Part shown: piece after piece, positions 43,390 to 54,205 of the stretch
How positions within the stretch are numbered: the stretch's first letter is position 1
How the letters are laid out: every line of letters begins with the position of its first letter
NCBI GenBank assembly: GCA_033297205.1
Contig: MU859202.1
Location: 31,355-95,354 of the forward strand
From: Pseudoneurospora amorphoporcata
Taxonomy: Eukaryota > Ascomycota > Sordariomycetes > Sordariales > Sordariaceae
Direction of reading: 5' to 3'
Length of the DNA stretch: 64,000 bases
Translations under genes and position numbers: made by a program
Notes under the pieces: generated by a model
Told to the model about the DNA's origin: nothing
Seen by the model: the letters and a program-made list of their open reading frames with translations, nothing else
Database searches by the model: none

Positions 43390-46300
43390 TCACTCGTCAT
43401 CCTCCTCCTCCTCCTCGCTCTCATCCACATCCATTCCCTCCTCCACCATGACCGAGAACGCCGGATCTTGATCAACACCAACATAGCTGTCGCTCATCAA
43501 CATCAGCTTCAACTCGTGGCGACCAGGCGTAAGCACGGTGAACTCCAGCCTGACGTTGAGCTTCTTGCCAATGGTGACGCGCTTGATTGCCAGCAGAGTC
43601 TTGGAGCTCTCCTCGCCAACCACCAACCACCAGTTCTCCGTCTTCTTGCCAGGGTAGAACGGAGCATGCACCGTAGGATCGAACTCCTCGTCCTCGTCGA
43701 CCTCGCGCTCGATGTTGATCTTGAGGTAGGCAGGCTCGTTCGCCCGGATGTTGTCCTTGTCCTCAAGCTCGAACTCCAACGAGACGTCGGGATACTTGTT
43801 GTTGGTGAACTCGGCAGCCTGGGCCAGCTGGGCCTGGGAGAGACCGAGCTCCCTAACCAGAGAGGCGTAGTCGGGGTTCTCCTCGGGGTTCATCTTCTCC
43901 ATAAAGTCGAAGATGTCCCGGATGTCGTACTTGTTGGCCGTCTTGATGACGTCCGTCGTGAAGTTGGGAATCTGCTTGAGCGGGCTGTCCCGATCCCACA
44001 TCGCTTGCACCACCATCTGAGACATCTCCATGGCGTTCATGGCGTTGAGATGGCCATCCGACGACAGAATGTCAACAGTAGCGCTCAACAAGCTGAGCAC
44101 CTTAGTGAGGATGACCTCCTGATCCTTTGCAAGATCGATGGGGAGGTTCATCCTGGAGAAGTGGGCCTGCAAGAGAACGAAGGCCTTGAAGTGAGGGGAA
44201 TCGAAGACAGGCTCGGCCATCTTGACGGGAACGCTTTCGTAGATGCGACGCAGAATGACCTCTTCGTGTCTTCTGATCTGGATCGCTTCGAACTCGGTGG
44301 CCGACGTCACGATCTCGAGGATACCCTTCAGCTTTGTCTTTGCAGTTAGCGAAAGGAGGAATGTCTGCATTGTAATGTACGAGATGTTGTAGTAAGCAGC
44401 AATCATAGCAGCGTTCTGAGGGGCAACAGTGCCGTCATCCTCGTCAAAGTCAACAATCTTGGACTCGGCCAGGTCCTTCAGGGTAGCCTCAACCATGTCG
44501 GAGAGATACTGACTGAGACCGTCGTGCGTGGGATCTGTCAAGCTGTAGTAGCTTGGGTTGGCGAGCAGGCGGCGGTAGAAGTAGGTGAAGGTGGCCCAGT
44601 TGATAGCATCTTCACCCGACTCGATCATCTTGGTGCTGATTTCCGTCACAAAAGCATCGTGGAGGAAGTTGTGCACATGAGACTCGACAGGGAGGGCTTC
44701 GTTGAGGAACTTCTTGTAATACTCCCGCTTGACCGCAGGAACCATCAAGACACCGCAGCCGCGCCCGGCCTTGTTTTGCAGGAGAGCCTTGCCAAACATC
44801 TGCAAGACCTCGCTCAGAGGGTAATCAACATAGCGATGCTCCCTGCCCTCGAAATACTGGGTGCCCATGACAATCACCAAATGAGCAGAGCAATCAAGCT
44901 CCCAGCACACATCACGAGAGGCAATCAGCACTTGGATGGCTCCATTGTTGTAGAGATGCTTGACGATGCGCTTGTCATTGAGGCTCAGGGCTTCGTGGTA
45001 GTAGCCAACACCGTGCTTGAGTGCCTCAGCCAATGCCGCTTCCTGGACGCGATCGAGGAGCTTCTGGATCTGCTCAACCTCGACATGAAGGAAACGAGTC
45101 TCATCATCATCAGCCAAGCAGGCGGTGAGGATGTCTCGTGCCGTAGCTCTTGTTTGCTTCCGGCTGGGTACGAAGATGAGAGCGGGCTGATCGGGAGAAA
45201 GCTGAGTTACGGCCAGGTAAGTAGGCTTCGCCATCGCCAGCATAAGGGATGGGAAATGAGGAATCGTGTATGACTGGATATGCAATTCCAAAGGAATGGG
45301 TCGCACATGCGGGCTGAAGTTGTAAATATCATGCTTTTTCGCGTCGATCCACTCGCCGACATCACGAGCGTTGGCAAGAGACACACTGAGGCCGACAATC
45401 CTCAGCGGTAACTCGGTTTGTGTCCTGATGTAGTGCATCCGCGAGACGATGATCTCGTAGACGTAGCCCATCTGGCCACCAAGCAAGTGCAGCTCGTCAG
45501 CGATGAAGAGTTCTACCGTCTGAACATTTTTTCTCCTCTTCCACTGCCGAGATAAGACGTCCCACTGAAGCGGTGTGGCCATGATCAGGTCGCCCTGCTC
45601 CAAGAGCCTAAGGTCAGTGGTCGTCTCTCCCGTGAGCTTCACAATGTCCTTGCCACCGCGAAGGTTACCAAATCGCTTCTGCCAATCTGCAAACCGCAAA
45701 TCCACGAGCTCCTGGAAGGGTGCAATGTAGACGGCACGGCCCTGTTCCTTCTTTGCCCAGTGGCGCAGCAGAGCAAACTCGGCGCAAACAGTCTTGCCAC
45801 TGCCCGTTGGTGAGCAGATGAGGACGTTGTTGTCGGTCTCGTACAGGGACTTGAAAGTCTGCGTTTGCACCTTGTTGAATTGTTGCCAATCGGGATACAG
45901 CGCAGCATAGTCCTTGGCCTTCAAAGCATTGACCGGGAGTGGCTGCAGGTCAAGCAGTTCGGTGTGAGGGGGGAATCTCTCTGGGAGAATGAGCTTCCTG
46001 AACGACACAGGCAGTCGAGTCTCGGAATGCATCCATCTGTCGGAGATCACAGAGACGAAATAATTGGGGGGCATGGGCTCAGTAATGGGCACGGTGAACT
46101 CAACAATGTGTTCGTTGGACTCAGACTCCGCATAGTCCTTGCGCAGGATGAACTGATCGTGGAAGAGGATGTCTTCACCATCGCAGTCTTCGACGACAAC
46201 CCAGAAGCTTTCGGAAAGGCCATGGATATCGACGTCCCATTCGAAGTTGGGTGTGATCGCAAGCTCGATGCGCAGCATCGACCTTGTCATGGGCTGCACT

Positions 46301-49300
46301 TGGGCCTGGACCTCGACCCGGGGGAACTTGGCCACCAGGCTGCAAACAGTCTTGCCTGCCTTGGGAAGTCCGAGAAGCTCGCCCATCCGAGGAGGGTCCA
46401 GATCGAAGTAGCTGGTAAACGGCACGTCGATCCTTTCAGCCTTCCTCACGATCTCAATAGGGCAGTTAGGGAACTGTCTTAGCGGCGACATTGTTGGCCA
46501 CATCCTCTTCTCGGCCATCTTGCACAGGTTCAGGGCCAGCTTAGCAACTGATGCCCATCCCTTCTTGATAGTAATCTCGAAGATAGCCCGAAGGATACGA
46601 CCGGCGGATTGCGTGACGTAGACCATGTCGGCCATAAGAGCGAGACCGTCCAGCTTCAGACGAGAGATGTACGCTTGTAGCAGTACGTTGATCTTTGCGG
46701 TAGGTTCTTCGATGCTCTCCTTGACTGGGATGGGTACCTTTGCAAGGAGCTTGGCCAATTCCAGCTTCTCTTCTTGACGAACGGGAATGTACTTGAACTC
46801 GGCGCTCTGGGCAAAAACACGGAACAGTTCGACATCGGTGATAGAGGGTTGGATCAGCTTGTTGTAGGTGTCCATCGAACCATAGGTGATGTAGTAGTGC
46901 GAAGCGATGCGGCCAAGTTCGGTGGACTGAAGCTTTCCAGTCTTCTCGTCGTACTTGATGAGATTTGACTTCTTCAGCACCGTAGCAGCGGAATGTATCA
47001 GGTCAACACGTTTCTGCTCCAAGGCTTCATCATCCTCGTACTCCGCTCCAACCTGGTACAGACCAGGAGAACGGAGCATACGGACAAAGAGATAGGTATA
47101 GCCGAGCCATTCTACACCTTCGTCACGGCTCCTGACGTTGCCCAGCACGATTTCGGCATTGAGGTTATCAACCAGCTTGCTAGCGAATTGACTTTCAATA
47201 GGCAACTGCTGGTTAAGGAGCGAGAGGTAGTACTGCATCTCTCCCTGGGTGGTAATGATAATACCTTCACCATAGGTGTCGAACTGAGGGCGACCGGCAC
47301 GACCAAGCATCTGCAGGACATCCTGAGGACTGAGCTCAACCCAACTACCCTTTTCTGGGGAGTATACTTGCGTGCCTTTGATGATGACGGTATGGGCTGG
47401 AAGGTTGACACCCCAAGCAAGAGTGGCTGTGCACACAAGGACCTGGATATGACCACTAGCAAACAGATCTTCGACATCGGTACGATCAGCACGGCTCATA
47501 CCAGCATGATGGATACCGAAGCCATAGGGCAAGATATCCTTCAGATCGGTGTTGTTGACAGAGTTGGAGGCTTCGCTCAAGACCTCCCGAGTTCCGGCGT
47601 CGTGCTTCAATATCTGATTGATGGTGTCCATTTCAAGGGCCTTGTCCCTGATGTACTTGGCGGTTTTTGCTGTCTCCTTTCTGGAATGGACGAAGATGAG
47701 CATTTGGTTGCGATTCTGACCCACGTGTTCCAAAACCTTCTGATAAGTGATGTCATTCATGGTCTTGAGCTGCTTGATGGCCTTTCTTTCCGTAACGCCG
47801 ATGAACTCCTGGCGGAGAGGGCAAGGACGGAAGCTTCCATCGAAATGGAACAGACCAGTGTTTGTGTCAACGCGGAGGAAGCTCGCTACGTCGCGGTAGT
47901 TGGGCAGGGTGGCCGACAAGCCCACTATGCGAACCGGCTCACCAGTCTGCTCCGTCTTACGGATGGTTCTGCTGACGATGCTTTCAAGCACAGGACCACG
48001 GTCATCGTGAAGAAGATGGATTTCGTCGATAATAATCAGGCGGACAAGGTTGGTGTAGGAAAGGTCGGTAGCCTTTCTCGTGATGACATCCCATTTTTCA
48101 GGGGTCGTAACGATAATCTGCGTTTCCGAGATCTGCTGCTTGGTGAGTTGGCGATCACCAGTGAGTTCGGCCACCCTGATGCCGAATGGTGCGAGACGCT
48201 TCCCGAAATTGCCGACCTGTTCTTGGACTAAGGCTTTCAAGGGCGCGATATAGACGATCTTGAAGGCGTCCAGGTCGACCTCGCCAGCTTCATTTCTGTT
48301 CTTTCCGATCTCACGGAGGATGGTAAGCATGGCCACGTTGGTCTTGCCAGAGCCCGTGGGAGCGCAGACAAGCATGTTCCCATCGTCACCAAAGGCGGTA
48401 GGATAGCACGCTGACTGGATCTTGTTCAACGACTTGGCCGTGCTGAAAGGAATCTGGGCCCACTCAGGCATTTCAGAAATCGGGACATGAGCGTCGCTGG
48501 GATCGTTGCGCTTCTTTGGTGGTGGCACATGGATTTCTTCATAACCCTTGAAGGTGCGCTTTGTCGAGCCCTCGGGAAGTCGCACTTTGGGATTGGTCAT
48601 AAGGTGATTGCCCTGGTCGAATATGAGGTTCTCCAGGTTTATCAACTTGCGTGGCTGCAGACCTCCGACCAGCTGTCCCTCAGGACGCTCAGGCTTCTGG
48701 CTTTCCTTATCAGCAAAGGCTCCCGAGTCGATGTCCATCTTGATGTCCATCTTGATCTTCTTTTGGCCGTCGTCGGTCTTGCCTTCCAGCTCGTCAAGAA
48801 TCCAGCGCAAACCCTCCGAAGCCATCTCCCGCTTGATCGTATTTTTCTCCTCCTTGTTCTCAGCTCTGGCCATCCGAGTAAGCCATACGACCTTCTCCCG
48901 GTTAGCAATGAGTTTTTGCACAAGCTCGTGGTGTTCGTAATCGAAGAGTTCCATCAGGTCGTTTTCAATGTCGCGAAGCTGCTTTTCTTCACCACCTGGC
49001 TCGTCGGGCTCGCCGGACAAAGTTTTGAGCGCGGACATTGTCTTGTCGTGCTGAATATGTGCGTCGGGATATAGCCGACCAATCTGACGTTGTAACCAGA
49101 AGGCATCTATATCTCTAGCTGGGATCGCATTGTCGTCGGATTTGCTCTTCTTTCCTTCCGGCGCTGAGTCGATAACCATGGCCTCACCGCTTAGAATATC
49201 TTCCACGACCTCATCCTGACCTCCCTCGCCGTCGACCACTTCGTCGCTGTCAGGGCGCTCTTCATCCTCTGCAAAATCCTCCTCCTCGGAAGACTCCTCC

Positions 49301-50025
49301 CGAACAACATCAACCATGCCATCGTCGTCCTCATCGTTCTCAAAGTTGACCGCAACACCCTGGCGTCCGTCAATCTCGTCATCTCCTTCTTGCCTGGCAT
49401 CGCCCGCATCCTCGTCTTCGTCTTGGGCGTCGTAATCCGTAATCTTCTTGCCGAGATTTATGAGCTCGTTGAACTGCTTGGGTCCCATCGAGACGCCAAG
49501 AATATCATCAACCTCCTTCTTCTTGTCGAAATCTTTCAGGTCGTCGTCCTTGAGATACTCGAGTACCGCATCAGCCGCACTGCGGACGACCTCATGGGGC
49601 ACGTCGCCCAAGTGCTCGGCCACAATGGTGAGGATGAGGTTGAAGGCATCGCGGGTCGGCTGCGTTCGAGGGCGGTAACGGAGACCTTCGATGAGCGCAT
49701 CGGCGCCAGTAAGAATACCTCCAGCTCTTGAAGTGGACTCGAGTTTGCCCTTCTTCTTCTTCTTCTCTCGTTGAAGGATATCAGCACCTTCTCTTAGACT
49801 GCCCCGCTCGACATCGGGCATGGCGCCCGCCTTCTTGGGCTTTGGCGCTGAGTCACGGGCAACTCTGGAGCCCATGTCCTTGATGGACAGACGCCCGGCT
49901 AGGGACTCGGGGTCTCCCGTGGCCTCATCGGTTCGCCTCGTGACGAAACGACGGTCCGCCTGGAGAACCAGGTTGGACATGGCCGAGTATTTGTATTGCG
50001 ATACATCGCGGTGGTGGTCCGTCAT
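43390..50025 (-). CDS. BRR2: Brr2, U5 snRNP RNA helicase
   Basis: 2,211-aa Ski2-like helicase of the spliceosome that unwinds U4/U6 to activate the complex and is needed for disassembly. It is one uninterrupted exon, unusual for so large a protein but common in this clade. In order: an acidic, disordered N-terminal region with YKYSAMSNLVLQADRRF, then cassette 1 (RecA motifs APTGSGKTNVA at about 553 and IIIDEIHLL at about 665, winged helix, Sec63 unit), then cassette 2 (SPTGSGKTVCAEF at about 1407 and IADELHLLGGQ at about 1509, second Sec63 unit), ending in an acidic Glu/Asp tail. Both nucleotide-binding loops are intact in sequence; in known Brr2 only the first cassette is an active helicase and the second is regulatory. 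The length fits the family. Confidence 0.97.
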   Translation of the reverse strand: MTDHHRDVSQYKYSAMSNLVLQADRRFVTRRTDEATGDPESLAGRLSIKDMGSRVARDSAPKPKKAGAMPDVERGSLREGADILQREKKKKKGKLESTSRAGGILTGADALIEGLRYRPRTQPTRDAFNLILTIVAEHLGDVPHEVVRSAADAVLEYLKDDDLKDFDKKKEVDDILGVSMGPKQFNELINLGKKITDYDAQDEDEDAGDARQEGDDEIDGRQGVAVNFENDEDDDGMVDVVREESSEEEDFAEDEERPDSDEVVDGEGGQDEVVEDILSGEAMVIDSAPEGKKSKSDDNAIPARDIDAFWLQRQIGRLYPDAHIQHDKTMSALKTLSGEPDEPGGEEKQLRDIENDLMELFDYEHHELVQKLIANREKVVWLTRMARAENKEEKNTIKREMASEGLRWILDELEGKTDDGQKKIKMDIKMDIDSGAFADKESQKPERPEGQLVGGLQPRKLINLENLIFDQGNHLMTNPKVRLPEGSTKRTFKGYEEIHVPPPKKRNDPSDAHVPISEMPEWAQIPFSTAKSLNKIQSACYPTAFGDDGNMLVCAPTGSGKTNVAMLTILREIGKNRNEAGEVDLDAFKIVYIAPLKALVQEQVGNFGKRLAPFGIRVAELTGDRQLTKQQISETQIIVTTPEKWDVITRKATDLSYTNLVRLIIIDEIHLLHDDRGPVLESIVSRTIRKTEQTGEPVRIVGLSATLPNYRDVASFLRVDTNTGLFHFDGSFRPCPLRQEFIGVTERKAIKQLKTMNDITYQKVLEHVGQNRNQMLIFVHSRKETAKTAKYIRDKALEMDTINQILKHDAGTREVLSEASNSVNNTDLKDILPYGFGIHHAGMSRADRTDVEDLFASGHIQVLVCTATLAWGVNLPAHTVIIKGTQVYSPEKGSWVELSPQDVLQMLGRAGRPQFDTYGEGIIITTQGEMQYYLSLLNQQLPIESQFASKLVDNLNAEIVLGNVRSRDEGVEWLGYTYLFVRMLRSPGLYQVGAEYEDDEALEQKRVDLIHSAATVLKKSNLIKYDEKTGKLQSTELGRIASHYYITYGSMDTYNKLIQPSITDVELFRVFAQSAEFKYIPVRQEEKLELAKLLAKVPIPVKESIEEPTAKINVLLQAYISRLKLDGLALMADMVYVTQSAGRILRAIFEITIKKGWASVAKLALNLCKMAEKRMWPTMSPLRQFPNCPIEIVRKAERIDVPFTSYFDLDPPRMGELLGLPKAGKTVCSLVAKFPRVEVQAQVQPMTRSMLRIELAITPNFEWDVDIHGLSESFWVVVEDCDGEDILFHDQFILRKDYAESESNEHIVEFTVPITEPMPPNYFVSVISDRWMHSETRLPVSFRKLILPERFPPHTELLDLQPLPVNALKAKDYAALYPDWQQFNKVQTQTFKSLYETDNNVLICSPTGSGKTVCAEFALLRHWAKKEQGRAVYIAPFQELVDLRFADWQKRFGNLRGGKDIVKLTGETTTDLRLLEQGDLIMATPLQWDVLSRQWKRRKNVQTVELFIADELHLLGGQMGYVYEIIVSRMHYIRTQTELPLRIVGLSVSLANARDVGEWIDAKKHDIYNFSPHVRPIPLELHIQSYTIPHFPSLMLAMAKPTYLAVTQLSPDQPALIFVPSRKQTRATARDILTACLADDDETRFLHVEVEQIQKLLDRVQEAALAEALKHGVGYYHEALSLNDKRIVKHLYNNGAIQVLIASRDVCWELDCSAHLVIVMGTQYFEGREHRYVDYPLSEVLQMFGKALLQNKAGRGCGVLMVPAVKREYYKKFLNEALPVESHVHNFLHDAFVTEISTKMIESGEDAINWATFTYFYRRLLANPSYYSLTDPTHDGLSQYLSDMVEATLKDLAESKIVDFDEDDGTVAPQNAAMIAAYYNISYITMQTFLLSLTAKTKLKGILEIVTSATEFEAIQIRRHEEVILRRIYESVPVKMAEPVFDSPHFKAFVLLQAHFSRMNLPIDLAKDQEVILTKVLSLLSATVDILSSDGHLNAMNAMEMSQMVVQAMWDRDSPLKQIPNFTTDVIKTANKYDIRDIFDFMEKMNPEENPDYASLVRELGLSQAQLAQAAEFTNNKYPDVSLEFELEDKDNIRANEPAYLKINIEREVDEDEEFDPTVHAPFYPGKKTENWWLVVGEESSKTLLAIKRVTIGKKLNVRLEFTVLTPGRHELKLMLMSDSYVGVDQDPAFSVMVEEGMDVDESEEEEEDDE

Positions 50026-50929
50026 CTTGTCAGCTGGGTGGAGAAAAGTCTATGATATGTTTCGAGGTGTATATCGAGGTCGAAATGGAAGTCGTGACAG
50101 ATGAAAGAGACTCGATCTAGGATGTCTTCGACTCTGTCGTTGGGGTGAAAAACGTGCTTGTTCTGGCGTGCACGTTGTGGCGATAAATTAGCCCGATCCC
50201 GCCCCAAACCAAGTATTGGGTTTGCTGGCTGTTGAGTAGTATTTCGCCGGGCGCATCGATGGACGGAATAAGGATCGGGGTTGGGCGGAAACAAAGATGG
50301 TGGGTTTCCGACAGAAATCTGTCGCGGTTGTCGCGAAAGGAAAGTTGGAGTTTGGCGTCTGGAAAGGTTGAGATGCGTGCTTGCCAGCAGCAGGCAGGAA
50401 CTTGGCTTGGTAGGTGCGGCAGAGGTGTGGCCCCAGTCATGACGGCTGGAAATTTTTATGCAACGCTGTTATCGTCTCTCATTGGCTGCGTGCAGGGCAT
50501 GTAAACACACTGAAGCTGGAGCTTGACATTGCTGTCAGGGTGCTATTAGTGCATAACCGAAGTGGATAAAGGTGCACTAACAGCATGGAGGTAGGCGCAA
50601 TCATCAACACAACATCAACCCGGTGCCGAGCAACTCGAGATGGCAGGAGCGGTTTGATCCACGGGCTTATACTTCAATCTACAACCTCTTTTATTCCAAT
50701 ACAAGGGAAGAAATGCGCTCACTTGTGGTCTGATTGAACAGTCATTTCAGTGCTAGATACGGAAACACCTCAGTCCACCCACACTCTTTTATCTCCGTAC
50801 TGCTCACACCACGCCAAGCCCGTCGATGATCGCACTCGTTTACATCCTGAATCGAGGGTTGTGTGATGACTTCCTATGGAGTGGAATCTAACAAATCCGA
50901 TCTGAGGGAAATTTGAGGCCATCTACAAG
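50026..50929. other. Divergent spacer BRR2 / coiled-coil gene
   Basis: A 904-bp region with both promoters. No further gene was recognised. Confidence 0.5.
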
Positions 50930-52633
50930 ATGGATTCCACTCAGAAAACGCTGGAAGCTGTCCAGAGGGTGCTACAACCATACGTCAGGCCTCGCGATGA
51001 AGTCGCCCATATCAGACGGATCTTGATACTTCACCTCAGTTCGGGTTTGAAAGACGGTGCAACACTAACAGAACCGTTGTCTCTCACGGAATCAAGTGAA
51101 CTACCCTCCTATTATCCACAAGAGATCAGAGGTCCGTATAGGGACTTCCTTGAAGCTTTGAGCGCGAACATCAAAGCCCGTAAAGAATACCAGACACTCT
51201 CACACAAACACAGTCATCCTGAGGTTCCCGCCCTTGAAACGACAGAAACTCAACCTAGCTATCTCCTCAGACATCTTGCCAGCCTCAAAATCCGAAAGAA
51301 GCAAGGAAAACTGTTAGTGATTGAGAAGAATCTTGACCTCTTGAGACAGAAGCCCGCAGCATCATCGGACTTCCTAGACCACCAGAGACTCTTCAGAAAT
51401 TGCAGACCTCTTCCTGAGGTTCCAACCGAGGTCGCCAACTCTCTAGCACTGGAACAAACGTCCGAGAACAGTACTGCGTCCAACAGTGTCCAGCTCAAAA
51501 GCCTCATAGACACCCTAGAGCACCGGACGTTCCGAACAAAACTATCACTCAAACAGGAAGAAGATCTCCTCGAGAAGGCGAAAAATCATCTTTCCGCCAT
51601 CCAACCTAAAGGCATCAGCACACAAGCAAAGATCCAAGCGTTGAATGCTAGTCGTACCGAGCTGATCGACTGGATCGAGACCGAACTAGGGAAAGCATCA
51701 GCAGGAGATGGCCGAGATGGAGGATCTCCTGCTGGAAAAGATGCCCTTCAAGCCAAACGGGACCAAGACCTCGCAGAGAAAACCAACCTCCTCAGCCAGA
51801 AACTCGCCAGCATCAAAGACAAATACACCAAGTACCTCGCCGAACGCACAGCTCTCCTAGAACTCATCACAACCCAGCTCCACTCCCTGCCGCCATCCTT
51901 CAACTTCCCAGCGATTACTACTTCCTCCTTCCCTCCTACAGCGGTATCTCCCGAACGACCCTCAACACACGCAACGGCGGAGACACCAACCCCGGCAAAC
52001 CCCGTAATCGACCACCTCCTCACCCCCACCCTCACCTCCCTCCTACGCCTCTCGCACGAACACAAAGGTCTCCTAGCCCACAAAGCCCACATCGCCACCT
52101 TACTCTCCAAACAAGTGAAAGAAAACGCCCAAGTGCTGGATCACTTGGCGGAAGAAAGTCAGTTGTTACCTGCTCACGCCATGGCAGCAGCTGCACAGAA
52201 GAAAGATCACAATGATTCCAGCATGACGTCGGATATGGTTAGGCCATGGGTATCAGCCGCCGACGCAGCCAAAATTTCAACGTTGGAGGTGGTGGCGGAG
52301 AAAATCGAGGAAGGGCAGATGGCGCTTGAGGGATCGATTCGCTTGTTGGAGGCGGCTGATCGGTTGTTGGGACGTGGGTTGCAGCAGCAGTCGGTCAGAA
52401 TGGCTGGTGGAGAGGAGGAGGATGATGATCAAGTGGGCGACGAATCGGATATATGGCTTGTTGAGGGACAGAAGTCCTTGGAAGGGGTAAAGTCAACTGG
52501 CGGAGCGGGACTTGGGACAAACCGTGATGAGGGAGGCAGGAAAGGGGAGGGGACGACTGGCTACCGTGGAAGAGGGAGCCCAAGTATATGGGATTTGTTG
52601 GACGTGGATGTTGGGTTGGAGAAGTCTGGGTAG
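50930..52633 (+). CDS. Uncharacterised coiled-coil protein
   Basis: 567-aa single-exon protein that I do not recognise. The first 100 residues look folded, with VQRVLQPYVRPRDEVAHIRRILILHLSSGL and YPQEIRGPYRDFLEALSANI. Residues about 100-430 are mainly helical with heptad character and charged residues (for example LKIRKKQGKLLVIEKNLDLLRQK, EEDLLEKAKNHLSAI and SQKLASIKDKYTKYLAERTALLELI), broken by a Pro/Thr/Ala linker around 340. A second helical part (LLRLSHEHKGLLAHKAHIATLL) follows, and the C-terminus is acidic then Gly-rich. No membrane or signal sequence is seen. Long parallel coiled coils with a small N-terminal head occur in cytoskeletal and mitotic complexes, including augmin subunits, but nothing here proves such a role. 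Confidence 0.72.
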   Translation: MDSTQKTLEAVQRVLQPYVRPRDEVAHIRRILILHLSSGLKDGATLTEPLSLTESSELPSYYPQEIRGPYRDFLEALSANIKARKEYQTLSHKHSHPEVPALETTETQPSYLLRHLASLKIRKKQGKLLVIEKNLDLLRQKPAASSDFLDHQRLFRNCRPLPEVPTEVANSLALEQTSENSTASNSVQLKSLIDTLEHRTFRTKLSLKQEEDLLEKAKNHLSAIQPKGISTQAKIQALNASRTELIDWIETELGKASAGDGRDGGSPAGKDALQAKRDQDLAEKTNLLSQKLASIKDKYTKYLAERTALLELITTQLHSLPPSFNFPAITTSSFPPTAVSPERPSTHATAETPTPANPVIDHLLTPTLTSLLRLSHEHKGLLAHKAHIATLLSKQVKENAQVLDHLAEESQLLPAHAMAAAAQKKDHNDSSMTSDMVRPWVSAADAAKISTLEVVAEKIEEGQMALEGSIRLLEAADRLLGRGLQQQSVRMAGGEEEDDDQVGDESDIWLVEGQKSLEGVKSTGGAGLGTNRDEGGRKGEGTTGYRGRGSPSIWDLLDVDVGLEKSG

Positions 52634-52897
52634 AGGCGGCCATGACGGTCATGTCCAAGTACTAAAGGAATTACGGAAGACCCTGGTGGGCAAGGCGACA
52701 ACAGTAGTGATGAAGACCTTTGCCAGGCATTTTTCAAGAAAGTCTAGGACTAAAACTTCTGAAACATGACCTGGTGTAATGTAAATGACCTGCCATTTTC
52801 TGTTGCCCAAACCTGAACTCCGAACCCAGTGATACGTCGCCTATTTTCGAATCATCTCCATTGTCATACCCTTCTTATCCCCCTTGCAATCTAGCCG

Positions 52898-54205
52898 TTA
52901 CCTGCCAGCCATGATGCCTGATATCCGTAGCGCCAGGTCCAGTATAGACAAATGTTCGTCTGCACCGTCCACCAGCCTCTTGTCCACCTCCGAAAACACC
53001 ATGACAATCTTATTCTTCTGCACATCCGGGATCATCTCGTCGTAGACAACCGCCTGGTAGAGCTGCGTCATGGTCTGTCCAGCACTCCACCCATCCGCCA
53101 CCATCTCCTCGACCACCTTGGCGACCGCCGGGTACGTATCCGCCCCAGCGCGGGGCCGCATCGCTTTGAGCAGCCTCTGGATGGTGTCGTCGGGGATGAC
53201 ACCGGCGATATCCTCCACCACCTGGACCGTGACCAACTTGGTGTCCACCTCCATCTCGTCGCCCCCTTCTGCTTCTTTTTGTTCCCCGTCTTTAGTTGTA
53301 GCTGCTACAGCACCGACCAGCCTCGCCGCACTCTGCAAGTATGTAATCGCCCTTCTCAGATCACCCTCGCTGCACTTGATCAGCGCATCGACGGCGCCCT
53401 CTTCTAGCCCGACACCCTCCAGCTGCGCAATTTCCTCCAGCCTCTTCTTGGCATTCCCTTGGTCGAGGCTCTTGAACCGGAACTTGCTGCAACGACTCGC
53501 CAGCGGATCGATGATGCGGGTGACGTAGTTGCAAATCAAGCAGAAGCGCGTGATCTTCGAGTATGTCTCCATGGTGCGGCGCAGCGCACTCTGGGCGTCT
53601 TGCGTCATGCTGTCGGCCTCGTCGAGGATGATGATCTTGAAGGGCGGGCATGGGTAGCGCGCCTTGTAAGCCGCAGAGGGATTGGTGAGCTGCATGCGGG
53701 CAAAGTCTTTGACTTTTTCGCGTACGATGGAGATGCCGCGCTCGTCGGAAGCGTTGAGCTCGAGGACACGGGACTTGATGAGTTCGGGGCCGTAGAGCTC
53801 CTTGGCGAGCGCGAGGATGGTCGAGGTCTTGCCCGTTCCTGGAGGGCCGTAGAAGAGCATGTGTGGGAGCTGTAGGGGTGTCAAAACATGTCAGTGGCTG
53901 CCAATTCTGACCTTGGGAAAAGTAAGAGAGGGGAAGAAGCAGGTTGGACAAACGTTGGTAGCTTGTAATGTCCTTTGGAGGACGGTAATGGTGTGGTCTT
54001 GGGCTGTGACATCGCTGAGGGTCTTTGGGCGGCTGCGACGTCGTCATTAGCTATATTGACCACCGACGTTGAACTTGATAGATCTCGCATACTATTTCTC
54101 TACCCAAGGTTGTGCCCTAGGAGTCTCCTTTGTCTGTTTCTCTGGGTTGGAAGTGCCATTCGCAGCGGCCGCCTTCCTGGCCTTGAGGTCGAAAAAGCTT
54201 GCCAT
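52898..54205 (-). CDS. RFC2: Replication factor C subunit 2 (AAA+ clamp loader)
   Basis: 387-aa small subunit of the pentameric clamp loader that places PCNA on primed DNA. Three exons: 54093-54205, 53954-54032 and 52898-53869, with introns of 60 and 84 bp. The junctions give WVEKYRPKTLSDVTAQDH and LQATNLPHMLFYGPPG, the expected RFC box II and Walker A region. Motifs: Walker A GPPGTGKT (72-79), Walker B IIILDEAD (DEAD at 147-150), sensor 1 region CNYVTRIIDPLASRC with the SRC arginine finger at 189-191, and the collar domain after about 240. The pattern TQDAQSALRRTMETYS and the order of motifs match yeast Rfc2 (human RFC4) more than other subunits. A short acidic insertion (around KDGEQKEAEGGDEME) is lineage-specific. 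Confidence 0.93.

Noticed and set aside
46993..48231. 412-codon frame antisense to BRR2
   Set aside because: The minus-strand frame is an unmistakable helicase; the other strand has no motif.
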